A DNA stretch of 53,887 nt, taken from the IMG/VR virus record IMGVR_UViG_3300017749_000012, positions 1 through 53,887 of that record, one strand, 5' to 3'. Source of the DNA: a virus. Position 1 is the first letter of the stretch, and every line of letters starts with the position of its first letter. Positions 16,288 through 24,400 of the stretch are shown piece by piece. The translations under genes were made by a program, and so were the position numbers. The notes below the pieces were generated by a model that did not search any database, was not told where the DNA came from, and saw only the letters and a program-made list of their open reading frames with translations.

Positions 16288-16457
16288 GCGACCCGTTTGA
16301 CATCTGTTTTGACGACCTACGCAAGAAGTTGTGCCCCGCAGGGAAAGCAGCAGCCAAGAGGAAGTTCAAGGTCTACCCCTCAGCCTATGCAAACGGCTGG
16401 GCTGTGCAATACTGCAAGGGGAAATTCCGTGGCAAGAAGGGTGGGAAAAAGAAATGA
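16284..16457 (+). CDS. Small phage-type protein with a YPSAYANGWAVQ core
   Basis: A 57-residue basic protein with the core CPAGKAAAKRKFKVYPSAYA followed by NGWAVQYCKG. This pattern recurs in small proteins or domains of tailed phages. The TTG start at 16284 overlaps the previous stop (TTGA) and sits 5 bases after AGAAGGTGG; GTG 16275 is the alternative. It is one of four consecutive tiny Lys/Cys-rich genes. Function unknown. Confidence 0.7.
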   Translation: MSDPFDICFDDLRKKLCPAGKAAAKRKFKVYPSAYANGWAVQYCKGKFRGKKGGKKK

Positions 16458-16639
16458 GCAAAAGCGAACTCAAGAGGAAGTCCTGCTGTTGCGGGGGGAC
16501 TGAATCGACACCGTGCGTCTGTATGCTTAAGGGCGTCATGCAATGCTCAATGAACGAGCCAAAATGTCCTTGCTATGCTTTGCTTGACAAGCAGAAGAAG
16601 AAGGCAAAGGAAGTGTCGAAGATGGTGGGCGTTTTCTGA
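16454..16639 (+). CDS. Tiny cysteine-rich protein
   Basis: A 61-residue protein beginning at ATG 16454 in an ATGA overlap. It has about nine cysteines in SCCCGG, PCVCMLKGVMQCS and PKCPCYALL, which probably bind zinc or another metal, followed by a lysine-rich tail. The spacing looks like a compact zinc knuckle, but no named family is recognised with certainty. It is coupled on both sides to other tiny basic genes. Confidence 0.65.
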   Translation: MSKSELKRKSCCCGGTESTPCVCMLKGVMQCSMNEPKCPCYALLDKQKKKAKEVSKMVGVF

Positions 16640-16953
16640 TGAGCGACCGCTGCACCTGCTATGACGTGCTTATCGTCAAGGACTTGAACCGCTGGTTCAA
16701 GGAAAAGTGGGTGGACGTGAGTCGCAAGGATAAGGACGGGAAGCATCCGCCATGTGGTCGCTCTAAGGCTAAGAAAGGCAGCAAGGGTTACCCTAAGTGC
16801 CGTCCGTCCGTCAAGGTCAGCGGCAAGACGCCCAAAACTTCCGGCTCTATGAGTGAAGGTCAGAAGCGTGCAGCCACCAAGCGGAAGCGTGCAAAGAAGC
16901 AGGGCGTGGGCGGCAAGCCAACTATCGTCAAAGGCTGGGTCGGGGTTAAGTAG
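16639..16953 (+). CDS. Small basic phage protein, DUF5872-like
   Basis: A 104-residue protein. The pattern DLNRWFKEKWVDVSR, HPPCGRSKAKKGSKGYPKCR and a mostly basic end with SEGQKRAATKRKRAKK matches a small phage family I know as DUF5872, in which the CGR and YPKCRP positions are conserved. Function is not established. It starts by overlapping the previous TGA by one base and ends 22 bases before the LAGLIDADG fusion gene. Confidence 0.72.
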   Translation: MSDRCTCYDVLIVKDLNRWFKEKWVDVSRKDKDGKHPPCGRSKAKKGSKGYPKCRPSVKVSGKTPKTSGSMSEGQKRAATKRKRAKKQGVGGKPTIVKGWVGVK

Positions 16954-16975
16954 AGGTAACTTGTGAGGTAAAATC

Positions 16976-18202
16976 ATGTGGGGGTCTGCATTGATTGAAG
17001 ATGACTTTGTCATCAAGGCCGAGCAGCCTTACCAAGAGGAGGTTGTTGAAGCCATTCGCAAGACTTACCGCTTCGCACCCAATGGTGACGGGTGGTTCGA
17101 GTCTAAGATGAATTGCACGGCAGGTCAGTTGGTTAAACGTCTGCGTAAAGCGCGACGCCATAACAAGAACAGCAGCAGTGATATCGACCTCTTCATTGAC
17201 GACGTTCGCACCATCAAGGCACTCGAAACTGAACTGACCATTCGCAATCTGTCGTGGGCTAATGGCGTGGAGCATTGCATCAAGGGCCTCGGTCTATCTG
17301 ACCGGTCACTCAAACACTTGCGGCAGTTCGGTGAGGCGAGGTCAATCTCGCTGCAGCAGGCTTGTCAATTGTGGGATAAGGCTGAGGTTACCATGAAGAT
17401 GCTTGACGAGCACGAAGATGTGTGGGGTGTTGAAGAACAACAAGCATGGGCCAATGCGATGCGTGACCGTAGCGACGCTCGTAAAATGTGGCGCACAGCG
17501 CTGTTTCATGCTGACAAACTCTCCAAGGCTGAGAGTGGATATCTTGAGTTCGTCGCTGAAGAACTGAAGAAGGGACCAATGCGTGTTAGCATTCTACAGG
17601 ACAACATGAATGAAGCAGGTTTGCTTCGCAAGTCCTTCACTACTCGAAAGTTCACGACTCTCCTCAACATGTATGGGGAAGAATTTGACATCATCAAGGG
17701 CGCAGAACGCGGCTCCTACGTTCGCGTTGCCAACGACGGTCTTGTTCTCAAGGACGTGTGGGCCTACGGTGCTGGTTTCCTTGACGCTGACGGTTACATC
17801 ACCATCACTGAGCGAGGAGAGCCTCGTGCTGGAATGATTGCTACGGGAGAGCGCGGGCGAGTCCACTGTGAAGACCTCTACAAAACGATGGACTGTGGCG
17901 TGCTGCAATTGAACAACAAAGTCCACAAGAACTCAACTCGCAGCCAACATAGGCTGCAATTCTATTCTAAGGCAGACCTTCGTAAATTCTTGACTGGTGT
18001 GATGCCTCATCTCAAAATGAAAGGCATGCAAGCAAAAGCGGTGTTGGCTTTCATTGATGAGAGCGACCCCGTGAGAAAAGAAGAATTGAAGCGTTTGGTG
18101 CGTTTCAAGAATTGGGAAGATGACTCGAAGAAGGCGTCCGAACTGCTTAACTCGTGGGGCGTCGACGCTGATACCATCGGCAAGTATGCGGAGGGTCTGT
18201 GA
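16976..18202 (+). CDS. Winged-helix protein fused to a LAGLIDADG endonuclease-like domain
   Basis: A 408-residue protein. Residues about 185-250 look like a winged helix (GYLEFVAEELKKGPMRVSIL, then TTRKFTTLLNMYG and a GSYVRV wing). Residues 264-275 (YGAGFLDADGYI) form a single LAGLIDADG helix with the acidic residue D272, followed by the expected alternating strands and helices to about residue 365. One motif implies a homodimer if it is a nuclease. It is not inserted in an intron or intein here but is a free-standing gene between the terminase cluster and the portal, overlapping the portal start by one base. It may be a sequence-specific packaging nuclease or DNA-site binder, or a WhiA-like domesticated form. 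GAGGTAA precedes ATG 16976. Confidence 0.78.
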   Translation: MWGSALIEDDFVIKAEQPYQEEVVEAIRKTYRFAPNGDGWFESKMNCTAGQLVKRLRKARRHNKNSSSDIDLFIDDVRTIKALETELTIRNLSWANGVEHCIKGLGLSDRSLKHLRQFGEARSISLQQACQLWDKAEVTMKMLDEHEDVWGVEEQQAWANAMRDRSDARKMWRTALFHADKLSKAESGYLEFVAEELKKGPMRVSILQDNMNEAGLLRKSFTTRKFTTLLNMYGEEFDIIKGAERGSYVRVANDGLVLKDVWAYGAGFLDADGYITITERGEPRAGMIATGERGRVHCEDLYKTMDCGVLQLNNKVHKNSTRSQHRLQFYSKADLRKFLTGVMPHLKMKGMQAKAVLAFIDESDPVRKEELKRLVRFKNWEDDSKKASELLNSWGVDADTIGKYAEGL

Positions 18203-19905
18203 TGCCGGAAGAAGAGCGAGGTCCAGTCAGTCGTTTTCTCTCGGCTTTGGCGAGTCCGTTTCGCCGACGCACAACGCCTCAGCCCCAGATGCCGCTCTAC
18301 ACGACCGGCATTCAGGAACCAGTTCTCGCGCAAGGTATCACATTGCCCGCGCTCTATGCTGTGAGTCAAGAGAATCTTATTCTACGGACTGTGCAATCCA
18401 AACTCCGTCAGGAAATTTTTCGACGTGGCTATCACTGGGAGAAGAAGTTTCGAAAGAAGTGCACTGAGTGTGAAGAAGAGTTCCAGCACGACGTCGACAT
18501 GTGCAAGTCTTGCGGTGGTGAGGTGCGTGCGCCTGACCCTGAGCAGGTCATTTACCCCAAGTGGCTTCTCGGTCAGGAGAACGCTATGGAACAGACGTTC
18601 ATGCAGGTGTTGGGTGAAATTGAAAACGACCTGAACATCGTCGATGATGCATTCATGCTCCTCATCAAGGAATACTATGTTGACCCTGAGACGGGAGAAA
18701 TCGCCTTCTATCGCGTTAAGGACATCGTGCGTGGTGACCCCATTTTCATGCGCATCATCGCAGACAAGCGAGGTGTTCGCGGAGGGCGTTACAAGATTTG
18801 CCGACTCCACCGGGACCAAGTGGCTTATCCGGGTCAAGAGGGCAATTGCCAAGTCTGCGGCTCTCGCATGGTTGACGCTCATTATGTCAACATGGCGGGG
18901 AGCGGGAAGAATCAGTATTTCACCAAGGGTGAGGTCATCCATCTCAGCAAGTATAACCCTTCCAAACTCTACGGGCGAAGCCCGGTCAATACGATGTGGC
19001 GTCAAGCGATGAGCCTCACCGCTATGGACAATTACATCTACACTGCTTACCAAAAGCGTCGCACCCCTAAGGGCATCATCTCAGTTACGACGGACAACCT
19101 CGAGTCAATGAAGTCATTCTGGAAGTCCGTTGACGAGAAAATGGAGCGCGACCCACACTACGTCCCCAAGGTTGGTATCGAATCTTCTTCGGGTCGTGGT
19201 GGGGTCAACTGGGTCAAGTTCATGGACACGCTGGAAGAGATGCAATACATTGCTGTGCGTGACGAGATTCGTAACCGTATCGCTGCCTTCTATGGTGTCT
19301 CGAGCATCTTCATGATTGACAACGGTAAGTCCGGCGGGCTCAACAATGAGGGTTTGCAGATTCTTGTGACCAACCGCGCCGTTGAGTTTGGTCAGAAAGT
19401 CTACACAGACAATCTGTTCCCGCGTATGTTGCGTGAGATGGACATCACCGATTGGAAATTGACACTCTACCCCAACGAAGAAGAAGACGAAATCACTCGT
19501 CTGCGGCGCGACGAGATGGAAGTCAACCTTGCGCAGCGTATGGCAATGCTTGGCTACAAGCCGGAGTTGCTTGAAGAAGGTGACCGTGACATCCGCTTTG
19601 TCTACCGCAAACAGCCGGGAGGCGAGGAAACGGCTGGGGCGGCACAACAGATGCCCGGTCAACCTCCGATGATGGGTATGCCTCCTCAAGTTGCCGGTGG
19701 TCAGCGTCCACCAATGCCTCCATCGCAACCCGGTGGTGAGGGTATGGGCATTCGCACACCTCGTAGCCCAGCACGCCCTCAAGCACGCGCCTCAGTAGGC
19801 GCAGGCTCACCTATGTCGAGCGTTCAGCAGCGCGGCCCTCAGCCGGGATTGCCGCAGCAGAATAGTGACGCACTCTTGGACGCTCGTATGCCACGAGGGC
19901 AGTAA
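18202..19905 (+). CDS. Portal protein with two zinc-finger insertions
   Basis: A 567-residue portal, forming the capsid vertex ring through which DNA enters and leaves. Family-like parts are the N-terminal ring region, KGEVIHLSKYNPSKLYGRSP, a long stem/clip helix region, EEMQYIAVRDEIRNRIAAFY and an FMIDNGKSGGLNNEG loop. The Pro/Gln/Gly-rich tail (about 460-567) is disordered. Two cysteine sites are unusual: C87/C90/C101/C104 (CTEC, CKSC) and C200/H203/C216/C219, each likely to hold a zinc. ATG 18202 overlaps the upstream stop (TGATG); GTG 18199 is an alternative. Its place after the terminase and before the protease and capsid genes supports the call. Confidence 0.9.
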   Translation: MPEEERGPVSRFLSALASPFRRRTTPQPQMPLYTTGIQEPVLAQGITLPALYAVSQENLILRTVQSKLRQEIFRRGYHWEKKFRKKCTECEEEFQHDVDMCKSCGGEVRAPDPEQVIYPKWLLGQENAMEQTFMQVLGEIENDLNIVDDAFMLLIKEYYVDPETGEIAFYRVKDIVRGDPIFMRIIADKRGVRGGRYKICRLHRDQVAYPGQEGNCQVCGSRMVDAHYVNMAGSGKNQYFTKGEVIHLSKYNPSKLYGRSPVNTMWRQAMSLTAMDNYIYTAYQKRRTPKGIISVTTDNLESMKSFWKSVDEKMERDPHYVPKVGIESSSGRGGVNWVKFMDTLEEMQYIAVRDEIRNRIAAFYGVSSIFMIDNGKSGGLNNEGLQILVTNRAVEFGQKVYTDNLFPRMLREMDITDWKLTLYPNEEEDEITRLRRDEMEVNLAQRMAMLGYKPELLEEGDRDIRFVYRKQPGGEETAGAAQQMPGQPPMMGMPPQVAGGQRPPMPPSQPGGEGMGIRTPRSPARPQARASVGAGSPMSSVQQRGPQPGLPQQNSDALLDARMPRGQ

Positions 19906-19949
19906 TCTCTTTTAGGGCGGCATCACTACGGATAACGAGAGGGAAGAGT

Positions 19950-20303
19950 ATGGACCTACTGAAGATGGACCCAATGGCTCGGAAAATGGCACTACATAGC
20001 GAGGCTTTTGTGAAAGCACTCGAAAGCGGCGATGCAGGTGAAGCGCAAAGCCACATCAATGAGGTCATCAAGTTTGCAGGCTATCTCTCCGAAGACATTC
20101 ACAGCGCTGTTGTGAAGAGTCAACGTGAAACGGTCGACTTGAATGTCCCTAACCCCATGCTTCACAAGATGAACACGAGCGGACAGAATTTCGATGTGAG
20201 TCAGCGTGACTCGGTCCTTCCCGGCACCGTCATCGCCGCTCGCACCAATCGCAGCATGAGTGTCCACCGTGGAACGTTCGGGCGCTTTGTCCCTGATTCC
20301 TGA
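19950..20303 (+). CDS. Small unknown protein in head gene cluster
   Basis: A 117-residue protein. The N-terminal half is helical (MARKMALHSEAFVKALESGD, then AGEAQSHINEVIKFAGYL) and the C-terminal half is polar strand or loop. No family is recognised. GAGGGAAGAG precedes ATG 19950. It lies 9 bases before a small scaffold-like coiled-coil gene, and both follow the portal, so a head-assembly role is likely but unproven. Confidence 0.65.
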   Translation: MDLLKMDPMARKMALHSEAFVKALESGDAGEAQSHINEVIKFAGYLSEDIHSAVVKSQRETVDLNVPNPMLHKMNTSGQNFDVSQRDSVLPGTVIAARTNRSMSVHRGTFGRFVPDS

Positions 20304-20312
20304 GGTGAACCT

Positions 20313-20642
20313 ATGACTGAAGACATGTCTGTAACCGAGCGTTTGATGACCACTCTCATCTCGAAGATGGAAACCATGGACACTGACCTGCAATCTCTGA
20401 AGCACGAGAACGCCATGCTTCGGAAAGCCATTCGCGACCCAGTTTCCATGCTTCGCAAAGCAGGCTTCGTTTCATCCTCCACGCCGTTGACCGATGGTGT
20501 TGAAGCCGATGCATTCCGTGCGAATGACGACGCCATCATCAAGGGACATGACAACTTCTCCAACTCTCAGATTCATCAGATGACTTGGGATGAAATTCAC
20601 GACATGGCTGCACAAGCCAAGAGCACTGAGGTGATTGCGTGA
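20313..20642 (+). CDS. Small coiled-coil protein with scaffold-like C-terminal motif
   Basis: A 109-residue protein. Residues 5-45 form a coiled coil (TERLMTTLISKMETMDTDLQ) and residues 48-58 read DPVSMLRKAGF. The C-terminus carries QMTWDEIHDMA (89-99), closely matching NMSWEEVHQLA at the C-terminus of the protease/scaffold protein (440-450). The arrangement (coiled coil, linker, terminal motif) mirrors the C-terminal part of that scaffold. It may bind the same site on the capsid protein, or act as a mini-scaffold or minor assembly factor. GAGGTGAACCT precedes ATG 20313. The stop overlaps the next start (GTGA). Confidence 0.7.
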   Translation: MTEDMSVTERLMTTLISKMETMDTDLQSLKHENAMLRKAIRDPVSMLRKAGFVSSSTPLTDGVEADAFRANDDAIIKGHDNFSNSQIHQMTWDEIHDMAAQAKSTEVIA

Positions 20643-21457
20643 GACCCATCCCATCTCCATACGGTAGAGATGCGCTGAATTTGCTGAGCAAGGCACAGCG
20701 TCTGCTTGAAAAAGCGGAAAAAATAGACATGGTTGAGCATGAGGGCAAGAAAGTCCCGTCTTTTGCCGCTGACGGCAAGGGCGCGAAGGACATGAAAGCA
20801 AAGGCCAAGTGCGACTGCAAGAAGGGCGAATCTTGTCGCGATTGCGAAAAGTGCCCTGAATGCGGCGAGGCCATGAACAAGGGCAGTTGCATGAAGATGG
20901 GTTGTGGTGCAAAAATGCAGAAGGGCGAGGATTGCCCTGAGTGTGGCGCTAAGATGGAAAAGGGCGCTTGCATGAAGATGGGGTGCGGTGCGAAAATGCA
21001 GAAATCCTTCGAGGAGGGAGCGCAACCCGGTTTCACCACATCCTTTGACTCCAAGCCTGCTGGTGTGATGTTCATGGCTGAGAGCGGTGGTCAGACACGC
21101 AACGCCTACTACACCACCAATCAATATCCCTACCACGCTGAGGATGTTACGAACAAAGGCTCCTCGTCCGAGTCAGTCAACTTTGAGACACTCGGTCAGC
21201 AGATGAACCCCCATCATGACAGTGTCCCCCGTCAAGTTGAGAATGGGTCGTTGACCAAGGCAGCCGTAGAGGCTCTTGCTGGAGCCAATGATGCAGTCGC
21301 TAAGGCAATGTGTGAACAGTGCGGTGGAAACCAATTTACTGGCTGCCGCTTCGGCTTCGGCGATGAGTGCCCCGGTCTTGAGGGCACCACTGGAGTTGGT
21401 GAGGGAGCAAGCCGCGACCGTCAGAACCCACAAGACTACATGCGCAACCAATACTGA
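20639..21457 (+). CDS. Protein with tandem cysteine-rich zinc repeats
   Basis: A 272-residue protein with a GTG start overlapping the previous stop. A helical N-terminus is followed by a CDCKKGESCRDC segment and two 27-residue repeats of the form CPECG..M.KG.CMKMGCGAKMQK (about residues 72-125), each likely to fold around one zinc. The middle is polar (PGFTTSFDSKPAGVMFMAES). A further cysteine group near the end (MCEQCGGNQFTGCRFGFGDE) may bind another metal. No family is recognised. It lies between portal and protease with other probable internal head proteins. Confidence 0.7.
   Translation: MRPIPSPYGRDALNLLSKAQRLLEKAEKIDMVEHEGKKVPSFAADGKGAKDMKAKAKCDCKKGESCRDCEKCPECGEAMNKGSCMKMGCGAKMQKGEDCPECGAKMEKGACMKMGCGAKMQKSFEEGAQPGFTTSFDSKPAGVMFMAESGGQTRNAYYTTNQYPYHAEDVTNKGSSSESVNFETLGQQMNPHHDSVPRQVENGSLTKAAVEALAGANDAVAKAMCEQCGGNQFTGCRFGFGDECPGLEGTTGVGEGASRDRQNPQDYMRNQY
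20852..21013 (+). repeat. Two tandem 81-base repeats encoding cysteine-rich units
   Basis: Unit 1 is 20852-20932 and unit 2 is 20933-21013. Both begin TGCCCTGA and share near-identical ATGAAGATGGG and AAAATGCAGAA segments. In protein they give CPECGEAMNKGSCMKMG and CPECGAKMEKGACMKMG. The nucleotide identity is high enough to suggest a recent in-frame duplication. Confidence 0.8.
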
Positions 21458-21470
21458 AGGTGGTGTGAAT

Positions 21471-24400
21471 GTGCGAGAAGAGGCCACAGATTGGTATCTG
21501 AGAGCACGTTCTGACCTTCTTAAGTCAATTCTTGACGAACTCGATTACGAGCAGTCAGCCGCCAACTTCATTCTCGCTAAGCAAAACCTTGACCACCATG
21601 GTTTTGAAGTGCTCAAGGGTCCTGATGACTTCTTGTGCGACATCGTTGCTAAGGAAGAAGTCGACAATGCTCGTAAGCGTCTGACGCTTGAAGAGTTTGA
21701 GCGATTGGCTGCCGAGGGTGAAGATGGAGAAAAGTCATCTGCTGAAGGAAAGAGCGACCGAGAGCGGCTACGAGAAAGGGGTCGAGAAAAAGACGAAGAT
21801 ACCTACCTGACCTTTGGTAGGCTTCCTGACCTTGCCCCTGACCATCATTGGAGGGGGCGTTTCCAAGAATCCAATCTACACGACTTCGTGTCGTTGTTCC
21901 CCGATGCCGAGTTTGCTCAAGGTAGTCTTTACCCCGACGACCATCACTTTCAGGCAAGGCACCATCCTCTTCGTCAGCAGAACGTCGTCAGCGGTTTGCC
22001 CGCTTATCTTGAGACGCTTAAGGCACTCTATTTGCCATCGCGCCCCGGCGCTGTTTCCTTGGCTGAACAAATCAAACGCCACGAATCTCTCCAAGAGGAC
22101 CATCACAGCAAGAAGGGGAACATGCACTTCACGGGAGTCAAGGATAAGATGAGGGGAGATACGTCTCATCATTTTGCTGGCCCGCTACACGATAGTCATC
22201 TCCACGACCTCTATCTTCACAACTTTGAGGAGTGGAAGCGCAACAACTCCAGCACAGTGGATGCTCTTGTTCAGCAATACCCCAACGCTGCCGAGCATGA
22301 TTACGCCATCGCTCAAGCCCACATGGACGATGCGATTCAAGGGTGGGTGAACACTGAGATGGGTGAAGGCGGGCGGCGAACATCTCTCGGTTGGGGAGGT
22401 TACAACCTCGGCCTTGAGTGGCTGTCGCCCGAAGACCGGGAAAACGTCGTGCAGCATCTCATGGAACGTGGGTCCACTGGAGAGGCTCACGATGTGCAGA
22501 ACATCAAATTGAGCGACGGTCGCACCATTTCAGCCGGTCGGGTGAAGCGTAACATTGCTCACCGTTTCACACCTGAGTTCCTTCATTCCATGCGTGGGCA
22601 AATCTACCCATCGCAGAACCAGAGGAAGCACGTTGAGAGTGAAAGTGACGTTGCCAACCCTCAGTCACACAATTACTCAGTTCTTCACGATGCGCTTCAT
22701 GAAACACCCCATGAGGAACACGGCACCATGGCGCAAGCCATCATCAACGCACTGAATGAAAAACACGCCGACGAAGGTGTGGTTCTATCCAACTTGAATT
22801 TTCTACGAAAGAAGGGTTTGACCGAGCAAGCCATCGGTAGCAGTGAGCCGCTTACCAACATGTTCAACGTAGAAAGTGGAGGAAGAGCAGGTATTGACGA
22901 GTCCTCACTCCATCGCCTCCTTGGTATCAAGAGGGATAAGGAAGGCAATTACTCGTTCACTGGCAAGGGACATTTTGGTGAGAGTGATGCCCCTCTTTCG
23001 CTTGATGACTTGAAAGCACTCGAGGGAGGTAAGAGCGCTGCTTTCAGCAATTTGCTGAGGCACAAGAGCGTTCGTCATGCTGATGCTTACTCTCACTTGG
23101 GTTTCAACGGCCCACATGAGGAGCACATTCCCGAAGATGAGGCTGACTTGTGGATGCGCACGCCACATGGCCCAGTCGGAAACGGTGCCATCTTCCACCT
23201 CCCATTCATTCGTGGAGGTTCAGGACGCAGCGCGTTGGCTCGTTTGGAAATTCTTCATGACTGGATGCCCAAAGATGCTGAAGGTAAGAGTTTGATTGGG
23301 AGCCTCGGTAGAGACGGTATCTTCACGCCCTCATCAAAGAATGTCGGCCTCTTTGGACGATATGTCCCACCAAGTAGGGGCTTTCGAACTCATGGTGAGG
23401 GTGACACTCACGCCCAAGCCCAGTCGTTTTGGGACGCTTCTCACCATCAGAAACGAGGAAAGACTCAGCGTTTCGCGAGTCGGAATACGAAGAACACCCC
23501 AATGATTGGACACTCGACACTTGACCCCGGCTTCGCCAACATGCTCGGCGCTCTAACCCCTGAAGAGCGGATTGACCTTCTTGGAAAGGATTTCACCGAG
23601 CGTCTCGATAGTGACCCTGCATCTTTGCACAACGCGCTTATGGCCGGTGGAGTTGATGGTGTTGAAACTCGCTATGCTCAGAATAGTCGCTTAACACACA
23701 ACGTGACCTCACGTCTTGGAAGGCTCCACCCTCCACATGAGCCCTTTGAGAAAGAGATGCTTAGGCATGACGAATTGGACTCTCCAAAAGAGAGTGTGGC
23801 GAGAGCGCGAAGCCACGACCAAGGAAACCCTCGAGCCTTCGCAATGACTCACAAATTGAGTGGGAGGAGTGTCAAAGAATTACCGGTCCGAGCAACGACT
23901 GAGTTCCTCGAAAACTTGGAAGATGCCTCAATGCAAGCCGAAAAATTGGAGGCATTGATGTCAACATACGCTGGTTCAGACGAGGGAGCGCCTGCCGAAC
24001 TGCGCGAGCGTTACTTCGCCGCACTTGAGCGTGTGAGGCACCTTGAGAGTGTAGAAGGGATGACTGAAACTGGGAAACCGGCGAAGTTCCATCACTCTAA
24101 CTTTGACAAAAAAATGAGTGGTGACCTTGAAGCCATCAAGACCATGGCCCAACGCATCAAACCTATCATGGAGAAAGTTGACCCTGAGGCGTTCGACCCG
24201 TCGAACAAGGTGAAGTTCCTTGCCAACTCCAGTCGCCTATATCATGATGCAAATCGTATGCTGATGCTAATGCCTCATGATAAACACGGCTTGACCACTT
24301 GGGGGCGGAGTCTCGACACGGAGGAGCGTGAGTCAGCCAGCGCCATCGCTTCAAAGGTGACTGGGGAAACGGTTGTCCCCCATCGCAACATCTTGAGCAG

